From NCBI RefSeq assembly GCF_016616425.1, contig NZ_CP067101.1, positions 4,836,001 through 4,900,000 on the forward strand: a DNA stretch of 64,000 nucleotides. The letters are read 5' to 3'. The translations under genes were made by a program, and so were the position numbers. Under the pieces are notes generated by a model, which searched no databases, was not told the origin of the DNA, and saw nothing but the letters and a program-made list of their open reading frames with translations. The stretch is from Bradyrhizobium diazoefficiens. Lineage in GTDB: Bacteria > Pseudomonadota > Alphaproteobacteria > Rhizobiales > Xanthobacteraceae. Shown piece after piece: positions 28,447 through 37,716 of this stretch (within the stretch, counting starts at the first letter, position 1; each line of letters begins with the position of its first letter).

Positions 28447-29133
28447 ATGGTTCGACAAGGCTCTGCTGGGTCGACTATTTCGCTGGAGCCGAGGCGACTA
28501 TTGCGTCTAGCGGCCGTCCTCGCGATGGCTTTAGTCCTCTCAGGCTGCTCCAAGAGCTATCGATACAAGCTTACGCTTGCGGTCAACACGCCCGACGGTG
28601 TCAAACGCGCGTCGAGCGTTGGTGAGGTAACGTTTCAAAACGTCTACTTTCCCGAGCGCGGCACTTTTCACCATCTGTGCGGCGAGGCCTTGTACCTCGA
28701 CCTCGGCTCAGGCGCAAAGCCCCTGGTCGCGCTGCTGACAAATCGAATTCGCGCGTACTACGGTTGGAGCAATGGTGCAGGGCCGGGGCTCGAACTCTTG
28801 AGCGACCTATATAAGGTAGCTCCGTCTGCTGACTACATGGATACGGTGTCTAAAATCGCTGGCCAACGGGGGCCGCACAAAATCGAGCCCGATCAACTGC
28901 CAGACCTCGTCACTTTCGCTAACATCAACGACCCGAGGAGCGTAAGTCTAGTCGATCCAGATCACCTGCAGGCGGCGCTCGGGCCGAACTTCACTTGGAA
29001 TGAAATCACGGTTGAGGTCACGGACGAGCCGGTCAGCACTGGCATCCAACAGAAGTTGCCCTGGATACCCTATTATGTTTGCGGGGAGCTCGACGGGGAG
29101 CATGGTCCCCGAACAGCAACGCTCGCCCAGTAG
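28447..29133 (+). CDS. Putative lipoprotein of unknown function
   Basis: About 228 residues from ATG 28447; longer upstream frames lack a ribosome site. A hydrophobic segment with lipobox LVLSGC predicts an outer-membrane or periplasmic lipoprotein. The rest is globular with no motif I recognise (GEVTFQNVYFPERGTFHHL, LEYL-like strands). Codon use is less GC-biased than nearby core genes, in line with the surrounding mobile DNA. Confidence 0.6.
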   Translation: MVRQGSAGSTISLEPRRLLRLAAVLAMALVLSGCSKSYRYKLTLAVNTPDGVKRASSVGEVTFQNVYFPERGTFHHLCGEALYLDLGSGAKPLVALLTNRIRAYYGWSNGAGPGLELLSDLYKVAPSADYMDTVSKIAGQRGPHKIEPDQLPDLVTFANINDPRSVSLVDPDHLQAALGPNFTWNEITVEVTDEPVSTGIQQKLPWIPYYVCGELDGEHGPRTATLAQ

Positions 29134-29472
29134 ATTGACCACAGCGGACTTTGAACTAGGGACGTCAAGTAAAAAGTCTCGGAACTCATGTTATCCGGGC
29201 CCACGAGAGTGGCAACAGCACCTCCGATAGCAGGTTCTCGAAAGGCTGCTTTGGGTCAAAAGGGCCGTTCGGAAGGACTGCCAGCCACTTCCTGTCTCCC
29301 GCGATAACCGGACCATTTCATCACCTGCGCGGGCCTCGCCTTCGGGCCATGGGACTAAACCGCTCGCGCGGTAGGGCGCTGCGGCTGCCGGCACGGCCAA
29401 GAGGATAGCGCAACGGGGCGTCCTGTCTTGAGATGAGGGTTCGCAACCTTCACTCAAAACAGGAGCATCCCC
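29134..29472. other. Gap before the IS91-type element
   Basis: 339 bp without a convincing gene. The right part, from about 29380, probably contains the end sequence of the IS91-type element, but I cannot fix its boundary. Confidence 0.4.
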
Positions 29473-29496
29473 ATAACCGACGAGACAGTAAGCCCG

Positions 29497-30350
29497 TTGC
29501 GCCGGCGCATGATCGAAGACATGACGATCCGCAAGTTCGCACCGAAGACCCAACATGATTACGTGCAAAGGGTCAAGAATTTCGCGGCGTTTCTCGGGCG
29601 CTCGCCCGATACGGCGAGCTTCGAGGACGTGCGCCGCTACCAGTTGCATCTGACGGCGAGCGGCGTTGGCGTGTCGACCATCAATCAGACCGTCTCGACC
29701 CTACGGTTCTTTTTTAAGATCACACTCAAGCGCCACGAGATCGTCGAGCATACCCACGTCATTCACAAGCCGCGCAAGCTGCCGGTGGTGCTCAGCGTCG
29801 AGGAGGTGGCGCGGCTGCTCGATGCCGCGCCGGGGCTGAAGTACAAGGCCGCGCTGAGCGTGGCCTATGGCGCGCCGGGGCTGCGCGCCACAGAGGTGGT
29901 TTCGCTCAAGGTCCCTGACATCGACAGCAAGCGGATGATCATCCGCGTCGAGCAGGGCAAGGGCGGCAAGGACCCTAACGTCATGCTGTCGCCTGTTCTA
30001 CTCGAGTTGCTGCGCGCCTGGTGGAAGGCGGCGCCGCCTCAGGGTTGCCGTTCCCGGGCCGCGATCCGGCCCAGCCGATGACCACCCGCCAGCTCAATCG
30101 TGCCTGTCATGCCGCCGCCCAGATGGCGGAGATCAACAAGCGCGTCTCGCTGCATACCTTGCGGCACAGCTTCGCCATCCACCTGCTCGAGCAGAACACC
30201 GATGTCCGCGTCATCCAGGTGCTGCTCGGCCGCGCCAAGCTCGACACTACCGCGCTCTATACCCGCGTTGCCACCAAGACGATCAGCGAGGTCATGAGCC
30301 CGCTGGAGCACATCGCGCTCAAGCTCAAGGAGATCCGGCCGCCCGGGTGA
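29497..30350 (+). pseudogene. Tyrosine recombinase of the IS91-type element, frameshifted
   Basis: The N-terminal SAM-like domain (TIRKFAPKTQHDYVQRVKNF) and catalytic core (GLRATEVVSLKVPDID, then HTLRHSFAIHLLE, LGRAKLDTTALYTRV) lie in two frames. The break near 30043 lacks one G of a GG (QGWPFPGRD expected). The likely original start at 29473 reads ATA instead of ATG; TTG 29497 and ATG 29509 remain as alternatives. Confidence 0.82.
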
Positions 30351-30359
30351 CGCAAGGCG

Positions 30360-31258
30360 GTGTCGCGCTTAGTCCTGGAGGTTGCGGATATCTTCCGCGC
30401 CCATGGCCCGGCATGGCGGAAGGCCCATGCCGGCCATGTCAGCCTCGACCAGTTGAAGGTGATGCCGGCGATCGAGCGCTGCCGCACGGCGGAGCTCGGC
30501 AGCCATGTCGCGCGCTGTGCGGACTGCGCCTACACGACCGTCGCCTACAACTCGTGCCGTAACCGCCACTGCCCGAAGTGCCAGGGCGCCGCCGCCAAGG
30601 ACTGGCTCGCCGACCGCGAAGCCGAGCTGTTGCCGGTGCCGTACTATCACGTGGTGTTCACGCTACCGGCGCCGATCGCCGACATCGCCTCAGAACAAGG
30701 CCGTGGTCTACGATCTGCTGTTCAAGGTCTCGGCCGAGACCCTGCTGACGATCGCCGCCGATCCGAAGCATTTGGGAACCAGGATCGGCATCACCGCCGT
30801 GCTGCACACCTGGGGCTCGGCGCTCACCCATCACCCCCACGTGCACATGATCGTGCCGGGCGGCGGCATCTCCCTCGACGGCAGCAAATGGGTTTCGTGC
30901 TGGCCCGGCTTCTTCCTCCCCGTGCACGTGCTCTCCCGCCTGTTCCGGCGGCTGTTCCTGGAGAAGTTCGTCGCCGCGCACCAAGCTGGCCACCTGAGCT
31001 TCTTCGGCGACGACATCCATCTGGCCGATGCACAATCCTTCGCAGCCTTCCTCGCCCCGCTGCGCAAGGCCGAATGGGTCGTCTACGCAAAGCGACCGTT
31101 CGGCGGCCCTGAGGCGGTGCTGGCCTATCTGTCGCGTTACACCCACCGCGTCGCCATCGCCAACAGCCGCCTGATCGCCTGCGACGAACGAGGCGTCACC
31201 TTCAAGTGGAAGGATTATCGCATCGAGGGCCGCGATCGCTTCAAGCAGATGACCGTGC
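30360..31258 (+). pseudogene. IS91-family transposase, frameshifted and truncated
   Basis: The N-terminal zinc finger (CADCAYTTVAYNSCRNRHCPKCQ) is followed by the Y1-type transposase core (HTWGSALTHHPHVHMIVPGG). Near 30690 the frame shifts where IAYQNKAVVYDLL is expected. The sequence runs to about residue DRFKQMT and then changes into unrelated sequence, losing the C-terminus. Confidence 0.82.
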
Positions 31259-31340
31259 GCCCTATGCCGCGAAGGACAGCGGCCGCGACCGTTTCGTTAT
31301 GTCGGGACGGTGGTGGCCTGGCCCGGCGCCAGAATCGCCT
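31245..31340 (+). pseudogene. Possible GGDEF-domain 3' remnant
   Basis: In the frame of position 31206, the stretch DDRAPYAAKDSGRDRFVM closely resembles the end of diguanylate-cyclase GGDEF domains (ADRALYAAKDSGR-type). The homology starts exactly where the IS91 transposase similarity ends, which implies an insertion or deletion junction. Only about 20-30 residues are supported. Confidence 0.45.
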
Positions 31341-31478
31341 GAGAGCGTGGGCAGAGCACCTCGACAACTCGGGAAAGCGCAAGCGAACCTCCGGTCGCGC
31401 GGTCTCTTTTCTGGCGAGTCTTCCACGGCAGGCGGCAGGCCACCATGGCAAGTTACCGCTCCTGCTCCTGTTTGTTGC

Positions 31479-32495
31479 TCAGAGCGGTGCATTGTCGGCG
31501 CTCCAGGGCTGTCCTCGCGTCTCACGCTCAGTCGTCTCCGAGTGAGGCACCAGCGTGGCTTCGTCGGCCTTGGCTTCCTGCGCCGCGCCTTCCGCCTGTT
31601 GGGAGGCCTCGTCGGCCGGCGCATCCAGCGCGCGCTCGCCGATCTTCTTGGCTCCCTCCACCTGCTCCGACGCGAGATCCTGGGCGCGGTTCTTGAGGCT
31701 GTCGCTCGTCTCTCCCATGAGCCGATTTTCAGCTTCGGTCGCAGGCAGCAAGGCGCCGGCCAGCGCTCCGACCGCGAGCCCCAGGCCAGTCAAGAGCATC
31801 GGCTGTTCGCGGCAGAAATCGAGCAAGGTGCTGCCTGTCTGCACCGTTCGTTGGCCGGCGGCTTTGGTCGATTCCGTGATCGAAGATGCGGTCCGGCGGG
31901 CCGTGTCCGCAACCGTGTCGTACCCGGCTGCAGCGCTCCGTTGGACGGCATCCTTGGCCGACCCCGCCGTCTCCCGCAGTGCTTCGGCCGTCTCGGAAGC
32001 GGTCTGCTGAGCGGAATCGGACATCGAACCGGCCATGTCGCGCAGCCGGTCTCCTGTCTGCGACGCCGCCCGTTTGGCGTCCTCGGCGGTTGACCCTAGG
32101 TTTGCGGCAGCGTCGCTTCCGACAGCGGAGACCTTATCGCTCCATTCGGCGCCTTTCTCGCCCGCCTTATCGGTCGCACCACGCAGGCTATCGGCAGTGT
32201 CATCGGCCGCGTCGCGAAGACGCTCGCCCGGGCGGCGCATGAACCCGTCGGCCGACCTGCCGCCCAGCATCAGCCAGGCCAGGCTTGCTCCCATCAGGGC
32301 AAGCGGCATCGGATTGCGGACGGCTTGATCCCTCAGGTTGCGCGCGAACGCGGCGGCGGCACCTTCGCTCATCCTCTCCGCCAATTGATCGACGACGTGC
32401 CCGGGCGTCATGCAGGCGCGCAATTCGTCCAGCGTGTTCGCAATCTGCGCGCGGGTCTGTTCGGCTTCCCGTTCAAGCTGCTCGGCGTGGCTCAT
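31479..32495 (-). CDS. DUF3618 protein with long apolipoprotein-like helix
   Basis: 338 residues. The N-terminal DUF3618 segment (EREAEQTRAQIANTLDELRA) is followed by a membrane-spanning stretch (PLALMGASLAWLMLGG). About 150 residues of alternating Ala/Asp/Lys/Ser helix similar to LEA-like proteins follow, then a second hydrophobic segment (LTGLGLAVGALAGALL). It is the last gene of a three-gene operon, overlapping the upstream gene by 23 bp. Such proteins belong to the general stress response of Rhizobiales; the molecular role is unknown. Confidence 0.85.
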   Translation of the reverse strand: MSHAEQLEREAEQTRAQIANTLDELRACMTPGHVVDQLAERMSEGAAAAFARNLRDQAVRNPMPLALMGASLAWLMLGGRSADGFMRRPGERLRDAADDTADSLRGATDKAGEKGAEWSDKVSAVGSDAAANLGSTAEDAKRAASQTGDRLRDMAGSMSDSAQQTASETAEALRETAGSAKDAVQRSAAAGYDTVADTARRTASSITESTKAAGQRTVQTGSTLLDFCREQPMLLTGLGLAVGALAGALLPATEAENRLMGETSDSLKNRAQDLASEQVEGAKKIGERALDAPADEASQQAEGAAQEAKADEATLVPHSETTERETRGQPWSADNAPL

Positions 32496-32895
32496 GGTCC
32501 TTACTCACTTGTTCCTTCGCCACCGAGGCGTCCCGCTGGAGCTGGTGGACGGTTTTACTGGGCATGACGTTTTCGATCTTGAGACGGCTGACGCCGATCA
32601 GAAGGAGGATGATTCCGAGTATCAGCGCGATTCCACCCACCATCAGGGCTGACCAGTAGGAGGCCATCCCATAGCGCTCGGACAGCGCCGCAACGCCAGC
32701 CTGGAGCAGGATGACGAGAGCGGGTATCAGCAGCACAGCGCCGCCGACGATCAATCCGAGCCCTCTGCCGATGCTGGCCATGTTGTCGGAGACCTCCGCG
32801 CGCGCAAGCTGTGCTTCCTTGCGCAGCAGTACCGTGAGCTGGGAGAACAGATCGCTGATGATCTCAGGCACGGAGCGTGGCTGTGTGGGGGTCAT
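32473..32895 (-). CDS. Phage-holin-like (holin superfamily III) membrane protein
   Basis: 140 residues with an amphipathic N-terminus (LFSQLTVLLRKEAQLARAEV) and two strong membrane helices. Members of this family accompany DUF3618 genes and are not phage lysis proteins. It overlaps the preceding gene by 4 bp and the DUF3618 gene by 23 bp. Confidence 0.85.
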   Translation of the reverse strand: MTPTQPRSVPEIISDLFSQLTVLLRKEAQLARAEVSDNMASIGRGLGLIVGGAVLLIPALVILLQAGVAALSERYGMASYWSALMVGGIALILGIILLLIGVSRLKIENVMPSKTVHQLQRDASVAKEQVSKDHEPRRAA

Positions 32896-33245
32896 GACGT
32901 GCTTCCTCCGCGCTTGGTGTCTGCGGAGCTCTTGAGAAACCGAGAGATCGCAAAGCCGGCGAGCACCGCGCCTCCGAACATGGCCAACGGCTCCTTGCGA
33001 CCGAGATCATTGAAGGTGCCCATCACGTCCAGCAGGCTCCGATCGCGCAGCGCACCCGCCCCCTCTTCGATGCGGGAGGCGGCCGCGTGCACGAATTCGG
33101 CGGCCTTGGGCATTTGCTGTTGAAGTTCGTTGGCGGCGCTATGGACGGCCTGGGCCACCTGATCGATCTGGTTTGCGCCGGTCTGCTTTTGCTGTTCTGC
33201 TGCTTGTTGTGCTTTTTGTTCTGTCTGGGTGATCGTGTCTTGCAT
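32892..33245 (-). CDS. Small helical stress-associated membrane protein
   Basis: 117 residues. The N-terminal half is Gln/Ala-rich helix (EQKAQQAAEQQKQTG), and a Gly-rich hydrophobic segment near the end (FGGAVLAGFAISRFL) is probably one membrane helix. It is the first gene of the operon with the holin-like and DUF3618 genes. A candidate EcfG promoter lies about 80 bp upstream. Confidence 0.75.
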   Translation of the reverse strand: MQDTITQTEQKAQQAAEQQKQTGANQIDQVAQAVHSAANELQQQMPKAAEFVHAAASRIEEGAGALRDRSLLDVMGTFNDLGRKEPLAMFGGAVLAGFAISRFLKSSADTKRGGSTS

Positions 33246-33323
33246 GGTCGAAATCCCTCATGCGCAGCCGCCCTTGGCAGCGCGGCTACGGTCGCATTCT
33301 CCCGTTACATCTCCGCCAAATCC

Positions 33324-33348
33324 AACATGATGGTCCCATCGATGTTCC
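33324..33348 (-). promoter_or_regulatory. Candidate EcfG-type promoter of the DUF3618 operon
   Basis: On the minus strand GGAAC (33348-33344), a 16-bp spacer and TGTT (33327-33324) resemble the EcfG consensus GGAAC-N16/17-CGTT of the alphaproteobacterial general stress response. It is about 80 bp from the first start codon. Confidence 0.5.
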
Positions 33349-33623
33349 TGGAATCAAATGAGATCGGTGTAGGAATCGTATGTAGCTCGCCTGCGGCCGG
33401 GACGAGCTATTCGAAGCATGACGTCGCCGCGGCGAGTCGCTCCCTGCGAAGGTAGCGGACTAGGATCAACGCGAGACTTCTCGAGCTCGACGATGTGGCT
33501 TCTTCCGGAGCGCGGCAATCAGCATCGGGATGAGCTCACGCGCGTCGCTTCGGAGGGCAATCGACAACTGGCGGACCGACCGGATCCGGATTTAGCCGCC
33601 GCGAACGCGACCGGGAGCCCTCG

Positions 33624-33648
33624 GGAACCCATTCAGCCGCGGTGCGAT
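33624..33648 (+). promoter_or_regulatory. Candidate EcfG-type promoter of the YihY gene
   Basis: GGAAC, a 16-bp spacer and CGAT (consensus CGTT) end 20 bp before the start codon. It is weaker than the site on the other strand. Confidence 0.3.
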
Positions 33649-33668
33649 TGATTCCGCGGAGGGAGAAG

Positions 33669-34823
33669 ATGGCCAACATTCAGGTGTCGCGTGCCCGGCA
33701 CACAAATGGCGCGGGATGGAGCTTGGCGGCAGCGCTGGGTTTTTTTGCGGTGGCATTCCTGTGGGATCGCCTCGCCCCGCCTGAGCGCGTGGCGCGGCGC
33801 GACGAACGCGAAGCTTTTCCCCGCAAGGAGGCAGCCGGCCGCAACGCCCCGGCGATCGGCCTGGCGACGGAAGGCGCAGATCGAGGCCGGGAGGCCGCAT
33901 CGCCGTCCGAGATTCCGGCGCGCGGATGGAAGGACATCCTGCTACGCGTCAATGACAACATCTCCGAGCACCGCATCCTCGCGCTTGCCGCCGGGATGAC
34001 CTACTACAGCCTGCTCGCGATCTTCCCAGCGCTGGCGGCTCTCGTCGCGATCTACGGCCTCTTCTCCGATCCCGGAAGTATCGCCAAGCACCTCGACCAA
34101 GTCTCCGGATTGGTTCCTGGCGGCGCAATCGACGTCGCCAGGGATCAGCTTACCCGCGTGGCCTCGAAGGGGCATCAGACGCTCGGTCTGACCTTCCTGG
34201 TGGGACTCGCGGTGTCGCTCTGGAGCGCGAACGCCGCGATGAAGTCGCTGTTCGACACGCTCAACATCGTCTACGGCGAGAGGGAAAAGCGCGGCTTCGT
34301 GAAGCTCAACGCGGTCTCCTTGTCGTTCACCCTCGCCGGCATCGCGTTCGTGCTGGTCGCCCTTGGGGCCGTGGTGATTGCGCCGGTGGCGCTGAAATTC
34401 GTCGGCCTGTCGAACGCCGCCGATCTTTTGGTCCGCATTGCCAGATGGCCCGCGATGTTCGTGGCGGTCGCGTTGGCGCTCGCGCTGATCTATCGTTTCG
34501 GGCCGAGCCGCGAATCGCCGCGCTGGCGCTGGATCACGTGGGGCAGCGCGGTCGCGACGATCCTATGGCTGGGAGCGTCGGCGCTGTTCTCCTGGTATGC
34601 CGCGAACTTCGGCAAGTTCAACGAGACCTACGGATCGCTAGGCGCCGCGATCGGTTTCATGACATGGCTGTGGATTTCCGCGATCGTGATCCTGCTCGGA
34701 GCCGAGCTCGACGCCGAGATGGAGCACCAGACCGCGCGCGACACGACGACGGGTGCCGAGAAGCCCATAGGAGCACGCGGTGCGAGGATGGCCGATACGG
34801 TGGGCGCGGCCCGCAGCGGCTGA
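33669..34823 (+). CDS. YihY/BrkB-family inner-membrane protein
   Basis: 384 residues from ATG 33669, with GGAGGGAGAAG directly upstream. The first 75 residues form a membrane anchor and an Arg-rich linker. The core has six membrane helices and family motifs MTYYSLLAIFPALAALVA, LWSANAAMKSLFDTLN and the late GSLGAAIGFMTWLWISA. The old label ribonuclease BN for this family is wrong. Function is not known. It is divergent from the stress operon. Confidence 0.9.
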   Translation: MANIQVSRARHTNGAGWSLAAALGFFAVAFLWDRLAPPERVARRDEREAFPRKEAAGRNAPAIGLATEGADRGREAASPSEIPARGWKDILLRVNDNISEHRILALAAGMTYYSLLAIFPALAALVAIYGLFSDPGSIAKHLDQVSGLVPGGAIDVARDQLTRVASKGHQTLGLTFLVGLAVSLWSANAAMKSLFDTLNIVYGEREKRGFVKLNAVSLSFTLAGIAFVLVALGAVVIAPVALKFVGLSNAADLLVRIARWPAMFVAVALALALIYRFGPSRESPRWRWITWGSAVATILWLGASALFSWYAANFGKFNETYGSLGAAIGFMTWLWISAIVILLGAELDAEMEHQTARDTTTGAEKPIGARGARMADTVGAARSG

Positions 34824-35061
34824 TCATCCGGTTCCCGAACGCGGCAAACCGCTCCGCCATTCCCAGCGCCGGATGCAAAATGGCCGCAGACGATCGGCCT
34901 GCGGCCCATCGGCAAAAATACGAACAGAGATGAAAATATGCCATGCCGGCCCCAGCGCTGCGGGACAGATAGCCTGTCGGCCGCGCGCTTTGGATTCGGG
35001 AGTCCATGGACGGCCTCAAGAGCGAGGTGCGACCGCAATCACAGCGGACCGGTTCCCGCGA

Positions 35062-35307
35062 TCAACCTTGCTTCAGCACGTCCTTGACCTCACGCAGTCG
35101 CCAGCTTTCGCCGAGCGGTATGACCCGGACCTTTACGCCGCCGCCGACCAACGCGTGCGAGGCCACGTCGTCGTCCGCCGCAGCGACCATCAGATCAGTC
35201 TTGGGCTTCCATGCAAGCGTGAGATCCAGATCGCCTGGAAACACCTGCCACTGCGAGCCGTCCTCAAGCTCGACGATGTGGCTTTCGGAATGGGACCGGA
35301 TCTTCAT
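35062..35307 (-). CDS. Small conserved hypothetical protein
   Basis: 81 residues from ATG 35307. The sequence (HIVELEDGSQWQVFPGDLDLTLAWKP, VRVIPLGESWRLREVKDV) looks like a compact beta-barrel with sensible composition, unlike the Arg-rich extension upstream. No family recognised. The next gene upstream ends 1 bp before it, so the two may be co-expressed. Confidence 0.55.
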   Translation of the reverse strand: MKIRSHSESHIVELEDGSQWQVFPGDLDLTLAWKPKTDLMVAAADDDVASHALVGGGVKVRVIPLGESWRLREVKDVLKQG

Positions 35308-35308
35308 C

Positions 35309-35497
35309 TCAGGCCGCAGTCCGCGGGGGGTCGCGCGGCACGGACGGGCGCCGCAGCCGGCCCGCCTCGTCACCGTGGCACCTTGGACACCTGAACCGGA
35401 CATCCGGCTGCGCGGATGACGTCCGCTGCAGGCTCGCGGCCATGGGCCAGGCGCCACAGCGGGGGCATTTTTCCAAGAGGGTATCGGTTTCGATCAT
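35309..35497 (-). CDS. Small zinc-ribbon protein
   Basis: 62 residues from ATG 35497. Two CPRC pairs 24 residues apart would bind one zinc. The C-terminus is Arg/Pro-rich. No family recognised; it adjoins the 81-residue gene on the same strand. Confidence 0.5.
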   Translation of the reverse strand: MIETDTLLEKCPRCGAWPMAASLQRTSSAQPDVRFRCPRCHGDEAGRLRRPSVPRDPPRTAA

Positions 35498-35695
35498 CGC
35501 GACGGCTCCTTCAGGGCCCCGTCGTGGCGAACGGCTTCGACTTGCACAGGTTCCCGCCTCGGCGCCTTCTCCCTCGAGAACCCCTCTCGTCCTCGAGACC
35601 TCCTCGCCGACTGGGCAGATGGATTGGTGAACCAACGTTCGCTCCTGCCGTTGTGTAGGCATGTGGAAGAAAAATGAAGGCTCGTACCAACCTAC

Positions 35696-36103
35696 TCATG
35701 CGCACCAGTTTGGCCAGCATCCATCTTCCTCGTGGTTGCCCGTCCGCTTTGTGCAGGTCTGGTCGAGCAGGCGTTGAGCCACATTCTTCCAGACGGCATG
35801 TGGTCCATAGAACCTTACAACATCAGTCTTCTGAATTTCTACGATACGAAAGCAGCGCGCGCATTCCACACGCAGCACATGATACGGAATTTCCGAGAGG
35901 CGACATTGCAGGATCGGCAGCGGTGACCGTCCGGCGGCGCGTGGATCGCCCAGGACTGCCTCCCATAGTCCATCCGGTATCGGATCGTTTGGTGCTGAAT
36001 GATCCGGCCTATCGATATCTCGCCGACGAGCAGCCTCCCGCGCCAGCTTCTCCATCTGCTTTGGGGACGGCATTCGCCAGCTTGCGGGTCGCTGATTCGT
36101 CAT
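35696..36103 (-). CDS. Conserved hypothetical protein with Cys motif
   Basis: 135 residues. The C-terminal half (LRVECARCFRIVEIQKTDVV, then CTKRTGNHEEDGCWPNW) has a CxxC and two further cysteines suggesting a metal-binding fold. This type of small protein is frequent in Bradyrhizobium and Nitrobacter accessory regions. Function unknown. Confidence 0.65.
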   Translation of the reverse strand: MTNQRPASWRMPSPKQMEKLAREAARRRDIDRPDHSAPNDPIPDGLWEAVLGDPRAAGRSPLPILQCRLSEIPYHVLRVECARCFRIVEIQKTDVVRFYGPHAVWKNVAQRLLDQTCTKRTGNHEEDGCWPNWCA

Positions 36104-36176
36104 GGTCAGGCCAGATTGACACGGAACATATAGAGAACATTATTGATCGGTCAGGTCAAGCAGTTGGAGTCAGGCC

Positions 36177-36424
36177 GTGGCGGAAGTCACCTATTTTGTC
36201 GCGCTGCCGTTCGTCGCCGCCGATGACGGTATTGCCGCTGGCGAACCCACGGAATGCTTCAATCCAAACGCCGCTGCAATGCGCGCTGAGGCATTGTCCC
36301 GCAAAGAAGGCCACGTCGGTGCAGTCGCATTAGCCGCAGCGGTGACCCTGCTAGTGGCGATTTCAGCGATGCCAAGGTGATCAGGAAATTCGGCGAAGTG
36401 CCGGATGATTTGAGTACCCTGTGA
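36177..36424 (+). pseudogene. Small conserved protein, frameshifted paralogue of the gene at 54160
   Basis: GTG start at 36177. The first 50 residues (MAEVTYFVALPFVAADDG, CFNPNAAAMRAEALSRKEG) match the intact 82-residue protein at 54160-54408. Near 36334 the sequence reads ttagcc where ttaagcc would keep the frame. After that base the other frame continues SGDPASGDFSDAKVIRKFGEVPDDL to a stop at 36422-36424. It is a one-base loss in an A run. Confidence 0.75.
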
Positions 36425-36677
36425 CGCTTCGCTTCATCTGCGCCGAAATCAAAAAGCCGCACCTTCAAATTCGCAGGGAGCAGAAAGAGGCTTTAGGCTT
36501 CAACGGTCCCGCATTGGTGCTGCGTCGGCAGACTGTTGCTGTTGCGGATGCAGGCTTCTGTGGATGCGCATGCATAGCACGAGACAAACTGGGTTCGCGA
36601 GCGGCGTATCGTGCCATTCTGCACGAGCGGCTTCGATGTGATTCACTAACGCAATAAATGATCGATTGGAGGCTATC

Positions 36678-37397
36678 GTGGCGAAGGAGGAAACGGGGTT
36701 CGGTACTATCAAGTGCCCAGGTTGTGGGGAGGCGATCCCGATCAGCGAAGCCATTCATCACCAAATTGCCGAACGAATGCACGAGGAATTTAAGGCCGAA
36801 GCGCTGGAAGCGCGACGGCTGCTTGCGACAAGAGAACGCGAACTGGATGAAAAAGCAGCAGCGCTTGATCGGACGGTTTCTGACAGGCTTGCTGCAGAAC
36901 GAGCTAAACTGTCAAAAGAGATTGAAGCACAATTGAGGTCCGGACTTTCAACTGAAATTGCGGACCTTAAGCGGCAGGTGGACGAACGGGCCGAACGGTA
37001 CTCGCAGGCAATCGAGCTTCAACTCCGAACCGAGAAGCGAAATCTAGAGGAACGAGAAAAGGCGCGCGATCTGGAAATGGCTAGAAAGCTTGACGAAGAG
37101 CGAGTCAGGCTTCAGCAAGAAATTTCGACGCGGCTCGAAGAAGAACATGCGCGGCAAGCAGCAGAGAAAGATAGGCGGCTTTCAGACGCCATGAAGGCTA
37201 ACGACGAGCTTAGGCGCAAACTGCAGCAGGGCTCGCAACAGCTTCAGGGAGAAGTGCTCGAACTTGCCCTGGAGGATTTGATTTCTCAAACGTTCCCATC
37301 GGATCTGGTTCAGCCCGTGCCAAAGGGCACCAACGGCGCGGACATAATGCAGCGTGTTCAGAACCCGAGGGCGCTCGCGACATGGCGCGCGAGATAG
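36678..37397 (+). pseudogene. DUF2130-family protein, 3'-truncated
   Basis: GTG start at 36678 with GGAGG five bases upstream. It has an N-terminal zinc ribbon (IKCPGCGEAIPISEAIHHQ), a coiled coil of about 150 residues, and then the start of the DUF2130 nuclease-like domain (ISQTFPSDLVQPVPKGTNGADI). The similarity stops at DIMQRVQNPR (about 37370), where a transposase remnant begins. Most of the catalytic-like domain is missing. Confidence 0.78.
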
Positions 37398-37684
37398 CAC
37401 GATCATGGGAGGGCCGTACTTCACGCCGGTTGCGGAAGAAGATCGAGATGCTGTTTGCGCACCTCAAGCGCATTCTCAAGCTCGACCGTTTACGATTGCG
37501 AGGCCCAAACGGCGCACGCGACGAGTTCACTCTCGCAGCCACCGCACAGAACCTTCGGAAGATGGCCAGGCTGATCGCGATGCCTATAGGGACCACCTCG
37601 ATCTCATCCCCGCCCAACCATTACAACGGAATACTGCCGGCCTTTTTCAACGGAATCGGCCCAAACCGAACATGTGCAGATTGA
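37375..37684 (+). mobile_element. IS1182-type transposase 3' remnant
   Basis: The stretch RKKIEMLFAHLKRILKLDRL, followed by LRGPNGARDEFTLAATAQNLRK, is the C-terminal part of an IS1182-family DDE transposase. The remaining element and its left end are absent. It interrupts the DUF2130 gene. Confidence 0.7.
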
Positions 37685-37716
37685 TGGGATGTAGGGAGGG
37701 CAACGCTGGAGTATCG

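Larger units (their letters stand above)
29473..31258 (+). mobile_element. IS91-type element with tyrosine recombinase, 3'-truncated
   Basis: A phage-type integrase gene is followed after 10 bp by an IS91-family transposase gene, a pairing common in rhizobial IS91 relatives. Both genes carry frameshifts, and the transposase stops short of its C-terminus at about 31258. There it joins a remnant that looks like a GGDEF domain. IS91 elements move by rolling-circle replication and can pick up flanking DNA. This copy is probably dead. Confidence 0.8.
33246..33668. other. Divergent intergenic region of the stress genes
   Basis: 423 bp between the three-gene operon and the YihY gene. It holds two candidate EcfG-type promoters facing outward and no convincing gene. 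Confidence 0.5.

Noticed and set aside
32473-32895. Holin-like gene as evidence of a prophage
   Set aside because: This family commonly accompanies DUF3618 stress genes; no lysis or structural phage genes are nearby.
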